Below, piece by piece: positions 1 to 7,969 of a stretch of DNA of 35,138 nucleotides. The position numbers were made by a program, and so were the translations under genes. The notes beneath the pieces are model-generated. The model did not search any database. It was not told where the DNA came from and saw only the letters and a program-made list of their open reading frames with translations. Location: NCBI GenBank assembly GCA_963642885.1, contig CAVIJI010000020.1, forward strand, positions 1 through 35,138. Direction: 5' to 3'. Numbering within the stretch: the first letter of the stretch is position 1; each line of letters begins with the position of its first letter. Source of the stretch: UMGS1696 sp963642885 (GTDB taxonomy: Bacteria; Bacillota; Clostridia; Oscillospirales; CAG-272).

Positions 1-131
1 GGTAAATACAGTATATAATAATATCGCAAAAAAATCAAGCGTGATTTTGAATTTTATTATCGATAGCTTCAACTGCAGAATAATTCGGTGTAAATATTTT
101 TTAACAAAAAGTGAATTCCTTCTCTTGTATA

Positions 132-160
132 TTGAAAATCACATAATTTTATGGTATACT
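132..160 (+). promoter_or_regulatory. Promoter of the SRP RNA gene
   Basis: A -35 box TTGAAA at 132-137 and a -10 box TATACT at 155-160 are separated by 17 bases, and the -10 is extended by TG at 152-153. Transcription would start near 167. That is about 40 bases before the terminal helix of the SRP RNA, so the primary transcript is probably trimmed at its 5' end, as known for the Bacillus subtilis scRNA. The sequence from 1 to 131 is AT-rich and holds no gene I can recognise. Confidence 0.8.
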
Positions 161-207
161 GTCTGAGTGTGAAAAAGTAACGATAAGTACAAGCAAAGTT
201 ACTCGTG

Positions 208-489
208 AATCAAGGCCATACCAGCCGGGGAAGCAGCGGGTCCCTGTACTCGAAGTCCGCTATAGCGAGGGTGGATTCCCTGTATAAGGAAAAAGCTTGT
301 GTAGTCTGTGTCATACCGAAAGTGTTGACGAATGGGTCTTGCGCGATTGGCGGCTGTGAACCATGTCAGGTGGGGAACCAAGCAGCATTAAGCAGTTCAG
401 TCAATGCGCCGCAGGGTAGCCTGTTCCGAGCCGTAGTTATGATGTCGTACATGATCCTTTTTTCGAATACGGGGTGTATGGTCTTGATT
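208..489 (+). ncRNA. ffs: Signal recognition particle RNA, large bacterial type
   Basis: This is the RNA of the signal recognition particle, which with Ffh targets nascent membrane and secreted proteins. Bases 208-220 pair with 477-489, closing the long helix. The 5' part (221-275) matches the Alu domain of the B. subtilis scRNA, with CCAGCCGGGG and the following GCAGCGG. The S domain carries GTGAACCATGTCAGG, a GGAA tetraloop at 374-377 and AGCAGC at 381-386, followed by GCCGCAGGGTAGCCTG at 409-424. The apical stem is TGG/CCA (371-373 with 378-380) instead of the usual TCC/GGA, a compensated change. Its place just upstream of dnaX is the common arrangement in Bacillota. The open reading frame that crosses it is not a gene. 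Confidence 0.95.
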
Positions 490-539
490 TGCGAGTTATT
501 TTGTTTGCTTATTCCCTGTTTATAATGTGAGGCAAAGCG

Positions 540-2117
540 ATGTATCAGACTTTATACAGAAAGTACCGTCCGCGTGTTTTCGATGACGTATGCGGACAGG
601 ATCACATAACCTCCGTACTTCGATATGAATCGGAGCATTGCCGTTTTTCACATGCATATCTTTTCTGCGGTTCCAGAGGCACCGGTAAAACGACCTGTGC
701 GAAAATTCTCGCCAAGGCAATCAACTGTGAACACCCGATAAACGGCAACCCGTGTGGAGAATGTTTCTCGTGCCGTTCTATTGACGAGGGTAATGCTACC
801 GATGTGCTTGAAATGGATGCCGCATCCCGAACAGGTGTAGATTACATAAGGGATATGCAGAACGAAATCAGTTTTGCTCCCGCATCATTAAAAAAGCGTG
901 TCTACATTATCGATGAGGTGCATATGCTGTCAAATGCGGCATTTAATGCACTTTTGAAAACACTTGAAGAACCTCCGGAGCATGTGGTTTTTATTCTCGC
1001 TACCACTGAATTTCACAAGCTGCCCGCAACGATAATATCGCGTTGTCAGCGTTTCGATTTTCGGCGAATAGACAGTGATGTAATAGCCGATCGTCTTTCA
1101 TACATAGCCGATAAAGAGAGTATTTCTCTTGATAAGGATGCCGCGAGAATTATCGCCAAGCAGGCATTCGGCGGTATGCGTGACGCTATCAGCCTGTTCG
1201 AGCTCTGCTCCGCATCCGGTTATGATGTCACATCCGAACACGTTTCCGATGTTCTCGGTCTCACCGGTATCGAAATTCTTTATAAAACCGCGGTTGCGGT
1301 ATCGAGAGGCGACATTTCATCTATCTTCTCGCTTATCGCACAGATTACTTCGTCATCGAAGGATATTGCCGTATTTTGGAGCGAGCTGACTGAGTTTTGG
1401 CGTGATATGATGGTATTAAAGTACCTTCCCGCTGAACAATACTCCGCATATCTCGATTATACGGAACCTGAGCTGAAGCTGCTTACCGACGCATCGCGGA
1501 GATTTAAGGCTGAAACTTTATCGTATCAATTCAATCTGCTCGACGAAGCGACAAAGGAAATCAGCCGCCTCCCGCAGACCAAAAGAATGACGGCTGAGCT
1601 TACGCTTATTAAAATGAGCGATCCTTCGCTTCTTGTCTCAAGTTCTTCCCTTCTCTCGAGAATAGCGGTGTTGGAGGAAAAAGTCGGTATGCTTGAATCC
1701 GGTGTTGTTTTAACAGGTGCGAAATCGGATTCATCCCTCCCATCGGCGGAAGAAAATAATATTCTCGAAGCGGCAGTCGAAATCGGCGAGACAGAGTCCG
1801 CTGATGCCAAAGTCGATAATTCGCTGAATCCGATTCCGGATGTAAGTGATGTTGTCGAGCGGCTTGCCGCAACCAAAAGCAGTGTAGCGGCCTTTCTTTC
1901 TCAATCCGACTGCTACATTTCAAATGACGGAAAAAAACTCGTAATCAGAACACAGAATCCCATGGGCGAGGTTATTCTGGGAAGAGACGAGGCAAAGCAA
2001 TCCTTACTGACGGCATTTGTTATGTGTAAAATTTGCGGAGCCGATACATCTGTTTCCGTTGAATTCGGTGAAGTGAAAAAAAAGCCCGAACCGATTGACG
2101 AAATTCAGGAATTCTGA
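540..2117 (+). CDS. dnaX: DNA polymerase III subunit gamma/tau
   Basis: This is the clamp-loader ATPase that loads the sliding clamp and, through tau, holds the replisome together. The 525-residue protein begins with the family signature YQTLYRKYRP. Residues 44-52 form the Walker A loop GSRGTGKTT, a zinc module uses Cys63, Cys72, Cys75 and Cys78, and IIDEVHML near 125 is Walker B. TTEFHKLPATIISRCQRF is the sensor 1/arginine-finger region. The C-terminal third is variable and acidic. The ATG at 540 follows a GTGAGG ribosome-binding site. The gene lies 50 bases after the SRP RNA and starts the dnaX-ebfC-recR set. An A8 run near the 3' end lies too close to the stop to make a short gamma form. 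Confidence 0.97.
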   Translation: MYQTLYRKYRPRVFDDVCGQDHITSVLRYESEHCRFSHAYLFCGSRGTGKTTCAKILAKAINCEHPINGNPCGECFSCRSIDEGNATDVLEMDAASRTGVDYIRDMQNEISFAPASLKKRVYIIDEVHMLSNAAFNALLKTLEEPPEHVVFILATTEFHKLPATIISRCQRFDFRRIDSDVIADRLSYIADKESISLDKDAARIIAKQAFGGMRDAISLFELCSASGYDVTSEHVSDVLGLTGIEILYKTAVAVSRGDISSIFSLIAQITSSSKDIAVFWSELTEFWRDMMVLKYLPAEQYSAYLDYTEPELKLLTDASRRFKAETLSYQFNLLDEATKEISRLPQTKRMTAELTLIKMSDPSLLVSSSSLLSRIAVLEEKVGMLESGVVLTGAKSDSSLPSAEENNILEAAVEIGETESADAKVDNSLNPIPDVSDVVERLAATKSSVAAFLSQSDCYISNDGKKLVIRTQNPMGEVILGRDEAKQSLLTAFVMCKICGADTSVSVEFGEVKKKPEPIDEIQEF

Positions 2118-2221
2118 TTTTAATCGTCAGTCTGACAATAACGTTAAAACGATGCTCCCCCGTCTTATCGGGTCTGCATCCGAACAATAAATATTTATAT
2201 TCAAAAGGTGGTAACTTATCA

Positions 2222-2578
2222 ATGAAGGCAAAGCTTCCAAAGGGAGTCGGCGGCGGTCCCTCCAATATGCAAAGCATGATTAAACAGGCTCAGAAAATCC
2301 AGGACGACATGAGTGCGCTCCAGGAAGAACTTGATAAACGTGAATATGAAATCAAAGCGGGCGGCGGTGCCGTTACTGTTAAGATCAACGGCAAGCTTGA
2401 AGTTCTCTCTTTGGATATTTCTCCCGAAGTTGTTGATCCCGACGATATCGAAACAATGTCCGATATAATTATCGCGGCTATGAATGAAGCGATTAAAAAA
2501 GTCAACGAAACCAACAGTGAGGAAATGGGCAAGGTTACGGGCGGACTTAATATTCCCGGTATGCCCGGTTTATTCTGA
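2222..2578 (+). CDS. ebfC: YbaB/EbfC family nucleoid-associated protein
   Basis: This is a small dimeric DNA-binding protein of the YbaB/EbfC family, almost always coded between dnaX and recR; its precise role is not settled. The protein has 118 residues. The N-terminus carries the typical SNMQSMIKQAQKIQDDM amphipathic helix, followed by the core around EIKAGGGAVTVKINGK and a C-terminal GGLNIPGMPGLF. The ATG at 2222 is preceded by AAAGGTGG at 2204-2211, a strong ribosome-binding site. The 104 bases after dnaX hold no clear terminator or promoter, so co-transcription with dnaX is likely. Confidence 0.95.
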   Translation: MKAKLPKGVGGGPSNMQSMIKQAQKIQDDMSALQEELDKREYEIKAGGGAVTVKINGKLEVLSLDISPEVVDPDDIETMSDIIIAAMNEAIKKVNETNSEEMGKVTGGLNIPGMPGLF

Positions 2579-2652
2579 GAATCCGCACCGAAGTCGGCAC
2601 AGGCAATCTTAAATAAACGTTTTTCCAATAATACATATTCAGGATACTGACA

Positions 2653-3258
2653 ATGAATGAAAACATCGAACCTCTTGAGCGATTAACGGACATGTTTCGC
2701 AAGTTGGACGGAGTCGGAAAAAAATCAGCGGCAAGATACGCCTTTTGCGTCTTGAATTTCACTGACGAGGAAGCCGAACAATTCGCCGATGCCATTCTGT
2801 CCGCGAAAAAGCAGATACATCGATGCAAAGTCTGTTGTAATATTACCACAGACGAAGAATGCTCGGTATGTTCTTCCGAAGCAAGAGACCAATCTACGGT
2901 ATGTGTAGTCGAGGACCCGAGAGCAGTAATAGCCATAGAGAAAACCAGACAATATAATGGTGTCTATCATGTATTGCACGGCACAATCTCACCGATGCGC
3001 GGTGTAACGCCTGATAAGCTTACAATAAAGGAACTGCTTGCGAGATTGAATCCTCAAAACAATATTAAGGAGCTCATTCTTGCTACAAATCCCACTGTAG
3101 AAGGCGAGGCTACGGCTATGTACATAGCCAAGCTTGCATCCCCTCTCGGTGTTAAGGTAACAAGAATAGCCAACGGTGTTCCCGTCGGCGGAGATCTCGA
3201 ATATGCCGATGAAGTAACCCTCAGAAGAGCTATGGAGGGTCGGTACAGTATTCTATAA
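2653..3258 (+). CDS. recR: Recombination mediator protein RecR
   Basis: RecR acts with RecO and RecF to load RecA at gaps during recombinational repair. The 201-residue length is typical. The N-terminus has the helix-hairpin-helix segment LDGVGKKSAARYAF, followed by a four-cysteine zinc module (CKVCCNITTDEECSVC) and a Toprim domain with VCVVEDPRAVIAIEKT. The C-terminal part contains ATNPTVEGEATAMYIA and IANGVPVGGDLEYADEVTL, both typical of RecR. It is the last gene of the dnaX-ebfC-recR operon, and a terminator follows within 65 bases. No key residue appears to be missing. Confidence 0.96.
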   Translation: MNENIEPLERLTDMFRKLDGVGKKSAARYAFCVLNFTDEEAEQFADAILSAKKQIHRCKVCCNITTDEECSVCSSEARDQSTVCVVEDPRAVIAIEKTRQYNGVYHVLHGTISPMRGVTPDKLTIKELLARLNPQNNIKELILATNPTVEGEATAMYIAKLASPLGVKVTRIANGVPVGGDLEYADEVTLRRAMEGRYSIL

Positions 3259-3318
3259 ATATCGCATCTCCGGTTTGTCGATTAATACACAATCGATATC
3301 CGGGCAGGTAAAAAAGTC

Positions 3319-3361
3319 GGGTATGAATCACTCGTCACAGAATGATTCATACCCTTTCTTT
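3319..3361 (+). terminator. Intrinsic terminator after recR
   Basis: GGGTATGAATCA at 3319-3330 pairs perfectly with TGATTCATACCC at 3343-3354, giving a 12-bp stem with a 12-base loop. TTTCTTT follows. It ends the dnaX operon and also lies just beyond the end of the convergent minus-strand operon. Confidence 0.9.
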
Positions 3362-3402
3362 ATGCCGTAAAATCAATACGGAATGTTAATCAATGCTTGT
3401 TC

Positions 3403-4362
3403 TCAGAACACACGATTGATACCGTATCCGTTATTAATAAACGAGTTCAGGTTATCGTCAAGCATTTTCATCAGTCGTTCTCTCGCTTCACGGGATGTCC
3501 ATGCGCAATGCGGAGTAATTATGCAATTCTCGGCATAAAGCAGAGGATTTTCGGGGTCGGCCGGTTCTTTTGCCAATACATCAAGTCCGGCTCCGCCGAG
3601 TTTTCCCGAATTCAATGCATCTGCTACGTCCTTCTCGTTTAAAACCGCTCCTCTCGATGTGTTTATTATTACGGCTCCGTTTTTCATTTTCGAAATGAAT
3701 TCGCTGTTGACCATTCCCTTTGTTTCCGCCGTCAGCGGACAATGAAATGAAACATAGTCGCTTTCATGAAGAAGAGTATCGGCGTCGGTAAATGTTATTC
3801 CGTTTTCCGTACCCGTCGTTTTGCTTCTTCTCGTGGCAAGAACATTCATACCGAATGCTTTACATATGTCGGCGAATCTTGATCCTATAGCTCCGCAGCC
3901 GTACACACCGACAGTCTTTCCCTCAAGCTCGATAAATTTCGATTCCTGATACATGAACCCGGGAATACCTGTCCATTTGCCGTTTTTTACCATATCGGTA
4001 TAGCCTCTCAAATCAAATGCATTCGCAAGCAGAAGTGTAAAGGCATGCTGTGCTACCGATGCAGTGGAATATCCGGGTACATTGCATACCTCGATTCCTT
4101 TTTCACGGCAAGCACTTACATCTATCATGTCATAGCCCGTACCCAACGCGGAAACATATTTAATGTTCGGGCATTTATCGAGAACATCTCTGCCTATTTT
4201 TACGCGGTTTGTAAATACTATGTCCGCATCTTTTATGCAGTCGGCGGCATCGGAATCGTTAATCTTATCATACGCCGTATATTCACCGTATTTTTTGAGC
4301 CATTCCCAAGACAAATCTCCCGGATTTACGGCAAAAGCATCCGTTATTACTGTTTTAACCAT
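3403..4362 (-). CDS. D-2-hydroxyacid dehydrogenase, glycerate dehydrogenase-like
   Basis: This NAD(P)-dependent enzyme interconverts a 2-oxoacid and a D-2-hydroxyacid, for example hydroxypyruvate and D-glycerate. It has 319 residues from the ATG at 4362, which follows AAAAAGGAT; a longer upstream reading frame exists but has no support. The Rossmann motif GCGAIG is at residues 155-160. The family catalytic triad is present as Arg237 (NTSRG), Glu266 and His285 (TPHCAW). The second strand of the fold ends in ATRRS (176-180) with no acidic residue, which favours NADP(H) over NAD(H). It is the last gene of the larA-like operon, 83 bases after the kinase. The true substrate is not visible from sequence; glycerate, 2-ketogluconate or another sugar-derived oxoacid are candidates. 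Confidence 0.88.
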   Translation of the reverse strand: MVKTVITDAFAVNPGDLSWEWLKKYGEYTAYDKINDSDAADCIKDADIVFTNRVKIGRDVLDKCPNIKYVSALGTGYDMIDVSACREKGIEVCNVPGYSTASVAQHAFTLLLANAFDLRGYTDMVKNGKWTGIPGFMYQESKFIELEGKTVGVYGCGAIGSRFADICKAFGMNVLATRRSKTTGTENGITFTDADTLLHESDYVSFHCPLTAETKGMVNSEFISKMKNGAVIINTSRGAVLNEKDVADALNSGKLGGAGLDVLAKEPADPENPLLYAENCIITPHCAWTSREARERLMKMLDDNLNSFINNGYGINRVF

Positions 4363-4445
4363 TTTTATATCCTTTTTCAGTTTTGTATTCGCAAATTGAT
4401 TTCGTGACGCATAATTCATGCGGCAGCATATCATTACTGCCGAAT

Positions 4446-5519
4446 TTATCTTTTTACTCTCGCGTTTCCGCCCCATACGGACCATACCTGTTCTTCATCG
4501 GCAGGCTGAGCATAATCCGTAAGGAATGTAGTCGCAAGTGCACCGGTAGCCCATCCGAACTGCAGACACTTTTCGTCCTCCCAGCCCTTCAGCATAGCAT
4601 ACAGAAGTCCTCCGACAAAGCCGTCTCCTCCTCCGATTCTGTCAAGCACATGGATTTCTCTCGGTTCCGCCGTATACCACTTGTCTCCCGCGAGCATTAT
4701 GGCGCCCCAAACATGAGTATTTACATTGATAACCTGTCTCAATGTTGTTGCGAATACCTCCGCATTCGGGAATTTTTCTTTCACACACGCAATCATACCC
4801 TTGAAGCTGTCTATTTTCGAAGAAAGATCTCGTCCGCCTGCCTCGGGGCCCTCAATACCGAGTGCAAGCTGAAAGTCTTCTTCGTTTCCGACGAGTATAT
4901 CGGATATCGATGCTATCTCCGTAAAAATTTCACGGAGCTCGCTTTCTCTGTTTTTCCAGAATGAAGCACGATAATTAAGGTCGAATGATATTTTTGTTCC
5001 GTATTTTTTTGCCGCACGTGCCAATTCCAGGCAGAATCTGCTTGTTTCCTCGGAAAGCGCACCGATGAGTCCCGAAAGATGAAGTATCTGTACTCCTTCT
5101 TCACCGAAAATACGGTCTGTATCGAAATCACCGATATTCAGTGTTCTTCCGACTTCTCCCGCTCTGTCGTTGCAGACTCTCGGACCTCTCGAACCGTATC
5201 CGCTGTCGGCGATGTTGAACTGATGGCGATATCCCCACGGGCCGCCCTGTTCAACCTCTGCACCCTCGTAATCGATTCCTCTGGAACGAAGATTTCTCTT
5301 TATAAAATCGGCAATTGGGCTATCCTTTACAAAAGTCGTGAGAACCTTTGTCTTCATACCGAGATACGAAGCAATCGATATCACATTCGATTCCGCGCTC
5401 GTCGCCTGCATGAAAAATGTATCGGATGACTGTACCGGCTGACCGTTCATCGGACAAATTCTCACACCCATACTTGTCGGAACCACAATGGCATATTTAC
5501 AGTTTTCTCTGAATTTCAT
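4446..5519 (-). CDS. PfkB-family sugar kinase, 2-keto-3-deoxygluconate kinase-like
   Basis: This is a ribokinase/PfkB-family carbohydrate kinase of 357 residues. The segment LHLSGLIGALS, then FDLNYRASFW and ILVGNEEDF, resembles 2-dehydro-3-deoxygluconate kinases, which phosphorylate KDG to KDPG. The ATP-site signature appears as GGGDGF at about 296-301 instead of the usual GAGDAF; Asp299 would be the catalytic base. At 357 residues it is somewhat longer than common KDG kinases of about 310-340. A GGAGG site lies 8 bases before the ATG, and only 16 bases separate it from gnd upstream. Another sugar acid cannot be excluded as substrate, because PfkB specificity is hard to read from motifs. Confidence 0.82.
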   Translation of the reverse strand: MKFRENCKYAIVVPTSMGVRICPMNGQPVQSSDTFFMQATSAESNVISIASYLGMKTKVLTTFVKDSPIADFIKRNLRSRGIDYEGAEVEQGGPWGYRHQFNIADSGYGSRGPRVCNDRAGEVGRTLNIGDFDTDRIFGEEGVQILHLSGLIGALSEETSRFCLELARAAKKYGTKISFDLNYRASFWKNRESELREIFTEIASISDILVGNEEDFQLALGIEGPEAGGRDLSSKIDSFKGMIACVKEKFPNAEVFATTLRQVINVNTHVWGAIMLAGDKWYTAEPREIHVLDRIGGGDGFVGGLLYAMLKGWEDEKCLQFGWATGALATTFLTDYAQPADEEQVWSVWGGNARVKR

Positions 5520-5535
5520 TTTTCTATCCTCCGTT

Positions 5536-6990
5536 TTATGCGTTATATTGAGTAGAAGCAGTGTCGCCTACTTCACCGTTATTCCAGTCTGTATGGAAGA
5601 ACTTTCCTCTTTCGGCATCGACTCTCTCATATGTATGAGCACCGAAATAATCCCTTTGTGCCTGAAGAAGGTTTGCGGGAAGTCTTTCACAACGGTATCC
5701 GTCATAATATGAAAGTGCGGCTGTCATTGCGGGCATAGGCACTCCGGAAATAATTCCGGCGGCGCAAACCTTACGCCAACCTTCATCGGCTTTATCAAGG
5801 GCGGATTTAAAATAACCGTCAAGCATTAAGTTTGTAATATCGGGATTCTTTTCGTATGCTTCCTTAATCTTACCGAGGAATACGCTTCTGATTATACAGC
5901 CGCCTCTCCACATAAGAGCTATTCCGCCGTAATTCAAATTCCATCCGTAATTTTTTGCCGCCGAGCGCATTAATGTGTATCCCTGTGCGTACGAAACGAT
6001 TTTCGATGCGTAAAGTGCGTTTCTGAGATTTTCTATAAACTCTTTTCTGTCTCCGTCAAACTTCGGATACGGCTTACCGAGCACCTTCGACGCTGCCGTT
6101 CTTTCGTCCTTGAGGGAGCTGAGGCAGCGTGCAAACACAGCCTCACCTATAAGTGTAAGCGGAATACCTTCGTCAAGCGCTGCAATCGCAGTCCATTTGC
6201 CCGTTCCCTTTTGTCCTGCCGAATCGAGTATTTTCTCAACAAGAGGTGAACCGTCATCATCTTTTCTTGTTAATATGTCGGCGGTTATCGAGATAAGATA
6301 GCTGTCGAGCTCTCCCTTATTCCATTCCGCAAACACTTCATGCATCTCATCCGCAGTCATACCGAGGTAATCGCGCATGAGCTGATATGCCTCACATATA
6401 AGCTGCATATCACCGTATTCTATGCCGTTATGCACCATCTTTACAAAGTGCCCCGCACCGTTTTCTCCGACCCAGTCACAGCACGGTGTTCCGTCCTCTA
6501 CCTTGGCACAGATATTCTGGAAAATCGGTTTTACTCTTTCCCATGCCGCGGGAGAACCGCCCGGCATCATTGACGGACCTATATACGCTCCCTCTGCTCC
6601 TCCGGATACGCCTGTACCGATATAAAGCATGCCGTGCTCTTCAACGGTTTTGCATCTTCTCTGTGTATCGGGAAAATGTGAGTTGCCGCCGTCGATAATT
6701 ATATCGCCTTCATCGAGGAGAGGCAGTAATTTCTCAATCGTTTCATCTACGGGAGAACCTGCTCTTATCATCATCATGACAACTCTCGGTTTTTCGAGAT
6801 TTTCGACAAGCTCTTCGAAGGAATGACAAGGTATGAATTTCTTATCCTTACCTCTTCCGTTTATAAACTTATCCACAACCCCGTCCCATACATCGAATAC
6901 TGCTACAGTGTAGCCGTGGCGTTCCATATTCATGGAAAGGTTTTCGCCCATTACCGCCATTCCTATCATGCCGATATCAGCTTTTTTCAT
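5536..6990 (-). CDS. gnd: 6-phosphogluconate dehydrogenase, decarboxylating
   Basis: The enzyme oxidises and decarboxylates 6-phosphogluconate to ribulose 5-phosphate. It has 484 residues, the full length of the long-form family. The N-terminal dinucleotide loop is GMIGMAVMG (7-15). Catalytic residues are present as Lys184, Asn188 and Glu191 in FVKMVHNGIEYGDMQ, and ILDSAGQKGTGKW is the family signature. Strand 2 ends in VFDVW with Asp33 at the place where NADP-dependent enzymes have Asn-Arg-Thr, so NAD may be the preferred cofactor. AAGGAG lies 7 bases before the ATG. The gene sits between the PHP gene (15 bases upstream) and the kinase, so it belongs to the sugar-acid operon and not to a housekeeping pentose phosphate cluster. 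Confidence 0.95.
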   Translation of the reverse strand: MKKADIGMIGMAVMGENLSMNMERHGYTVAVFDVWDGVVDKFINGRGKDKKFIPCHSFEELVENLEKPRVVMMMIRAGSPVDETIEKLLPLLDEGDIIIDGGNSHFPDTQRRCKTVEEHGMLYIGTGVSGGAEGAYIGPSMMPGGSPAAWERVKPIFQNICAKVEDGTPCCDWVGENGAGHFVKMVHNGIEYGDMQLICEAYQLMRDYLGMTADEMHEVFAEWNKGELDSYLISITADILTRKDDDGSPLVEKILDSAGQKGTGKWTAIAALDEGIPLTLIGEAVFARCLSSLKDERTAASKVLGKPYPKFDGDRKEFIENLRNALYASKIVSYAQGYTLMRSAAKNYGWNLNYGGIALMWRGGCIIRSVFLGKIKEAYEKNPDITNLMLDGYFKSALDKADEGWRKVCAAGIISGVPMPAMTAALSYYDGYRCERLPANLLQAQRDYFGAHTYERVDAERGKFFHTDWNNGEVGDTASTQYNA

Positions 6991-7005
6991 GATTGATCTC
7001 CTTAT

Positions 7006-7860
7006 TTATCTGTTTTTCATATTCTCAAGTACCGAATACGGTATTCTCATTTCTCCGAGTCCCGTTCCGATGGAAATGTGCGGCTTAAACGAGCCGTGGA
7101 AATCGGTTCCGCCCGATATTTTAAGTCCGTATTTTTTCGCAAGGGCACGGTATTCGTCCGCCATCTGAGGCGTATAATCGGTATAGTATCCTTCTATGCC
7201 GCAAAGTCCCTCGGATGCAAGTCGACAAACGAATTTATCAAGCTCGTCATGAGGTTTTTTTGTAAGATGAAGGTGTGCGAGATACGCGTCTCCACCCGAT
7301 TTTTTTATAAGATCTATGGCTTCGGTATCCGTAAGTGCCTGAGATTCCGAATATGCGGGACATCCCACATTAAGCCATGTATTGAACGCATCCTTCGGTG
7401 ATTTCGAATATCCCTTCTCGGTCATTATCTTCGCAAGATGAGCACGGCACAATATACCGCCCTTGGCTTTCTCGCAAACTTCGTCGAGAGTCACATGTAT
7501 GTTGAATTTCTCGAGCATCTCGCATGTTTCTCCGATTCGCTGCGTCCTTACTTTCCTGATGTAGTCAACAGCATCCTTAAGCGCGGTTGAATTCGGATCT
7601 ATAAAATATCCGAGTATGTGCGTCTCCGTATCGGATTTCGCGGATAATTCGATTGCGGGAATAACCTCTATCTCGCATTTTTTTCCTGCCTTCAGCGCTG
7701 TCTCAACACCGTCACACGTGTCGTGATCGGACACTGCAACCGCGCTCAGTCCCGCTTTTTTTGCATGATCAACCAGCTCTTCCGGCGTCATCGAACCGTC
7801 GGAACAGGTTGTGTGTGTATGTAAATCAATGTATCTTTCTTCCATAATTCCATGTGTCAT
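7006..7860 (-). CDS. PHP-domain metal-dependent phosphoesterase
   Basis: This is a PHP-superfamily protein of the YciV/TrpH type, whose known members hydrolyse 3',5'-bisphosphate nucleotides or short RNA 5' ends. About 285 residues. The metal-binding motifs are visible: IDLHTHTTCSDGS near the N-terminus, AVSDHDT, the His of ILCRAHLAK, AHLHL, and SGGTDFHG near the C-terminus. The start is uncertain: GTG at 7878 has GAGGA 8 bases upstream, ATG at 7860 has GAGGA 11 bases upstream, and ATG at 7845 has no site. The gene lies 15 bases before gnd and is clearly co-transcribed with it. A nucleotidase does not obviously fit a sugar-acid operon, so a sugar-phosphate substrate is possible but unproven. 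Confidence 0.88.
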   Translation of the reverse strand: MTHGIMEERYIDLHTHTTCSDGSMTPEELVDHAKKAGLSAVAVSDHDTCDGVETALKAGKKCEIEVIPAIELSAKSDTETHILGYFIDPNSTALKDAVDYIRKVRTQRIGETCEMLEKFNIHVTLDEVCEKAKGGILCRAHLAKIMTEKGYSKSPKDAFNTWLNVGCPAYSESQALTDTEAIDLIKKSGGDAYLAHLHLTKKPHDELDKFVCRLASEGLCGIEGYYTDYTPQMADEYRALAKKYGLKISGGTDFHGSFKPHISIGTGLGEMRIPYSVLENMKNR

Positions 7861-7877
7861 CCGTTCGGCTTTCCTCA

Positions 7878-7960
7878 CGAGACCGTTTCCTCATTTTTCG
7901 ACTAAAGCTTATTCTCATCGATATCATTAGACATTTGCGAGACCGGTTTCCTTATTTTTT
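7878..7960. repeat. Direct repeat spanning the translation start region of the PHP gene
   Basis: On the plus strand CGAGACC-GTTTCCTCATTTTT starts at 7878 and CGAGACCGGTTTCCTTATTTTT starts at 7938, exactly 60 bases apart with two differences. Read on the coding (minus) strand each copy holds a ribosome-binding site, GAGGAAA or AAGGAAA. A run of 17 T (7955-7971) abuts the second copy and runs into the stop codon of the LarA-family gene. Confidence 0.75.
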
Positions 7961-7969
7961 TTTTTTTTT

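Noticed and set aside
31..48. Small hairpin AAAATCA-AGCG-TGATTTT as a terminator of an upstream gene
   Set aside because: The stem is 7 AT-rich pairs with no T tract of note, and no gene end is visible at the left edge.
205..525. 106-codon open frame on the plus strand
   Set aside because: It lies across the SRP RNA, whose helix and conserved motifs explain the sequence; the frame starts with GTG and has no protein family features.
2076..2084. A8G run in dnaX as a programmed frameshift site for a gamma subunit
   Set aside because: It lies about 14 codons from the stop, so a slip would not give the truncated gamma form known in Escherichia coli.
4383..4964. 193-codon plus-strand frame over the kinase gene
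   Set aside because: It overlaps a well-supported kinase on the minus strand and shows no family motif or start site.
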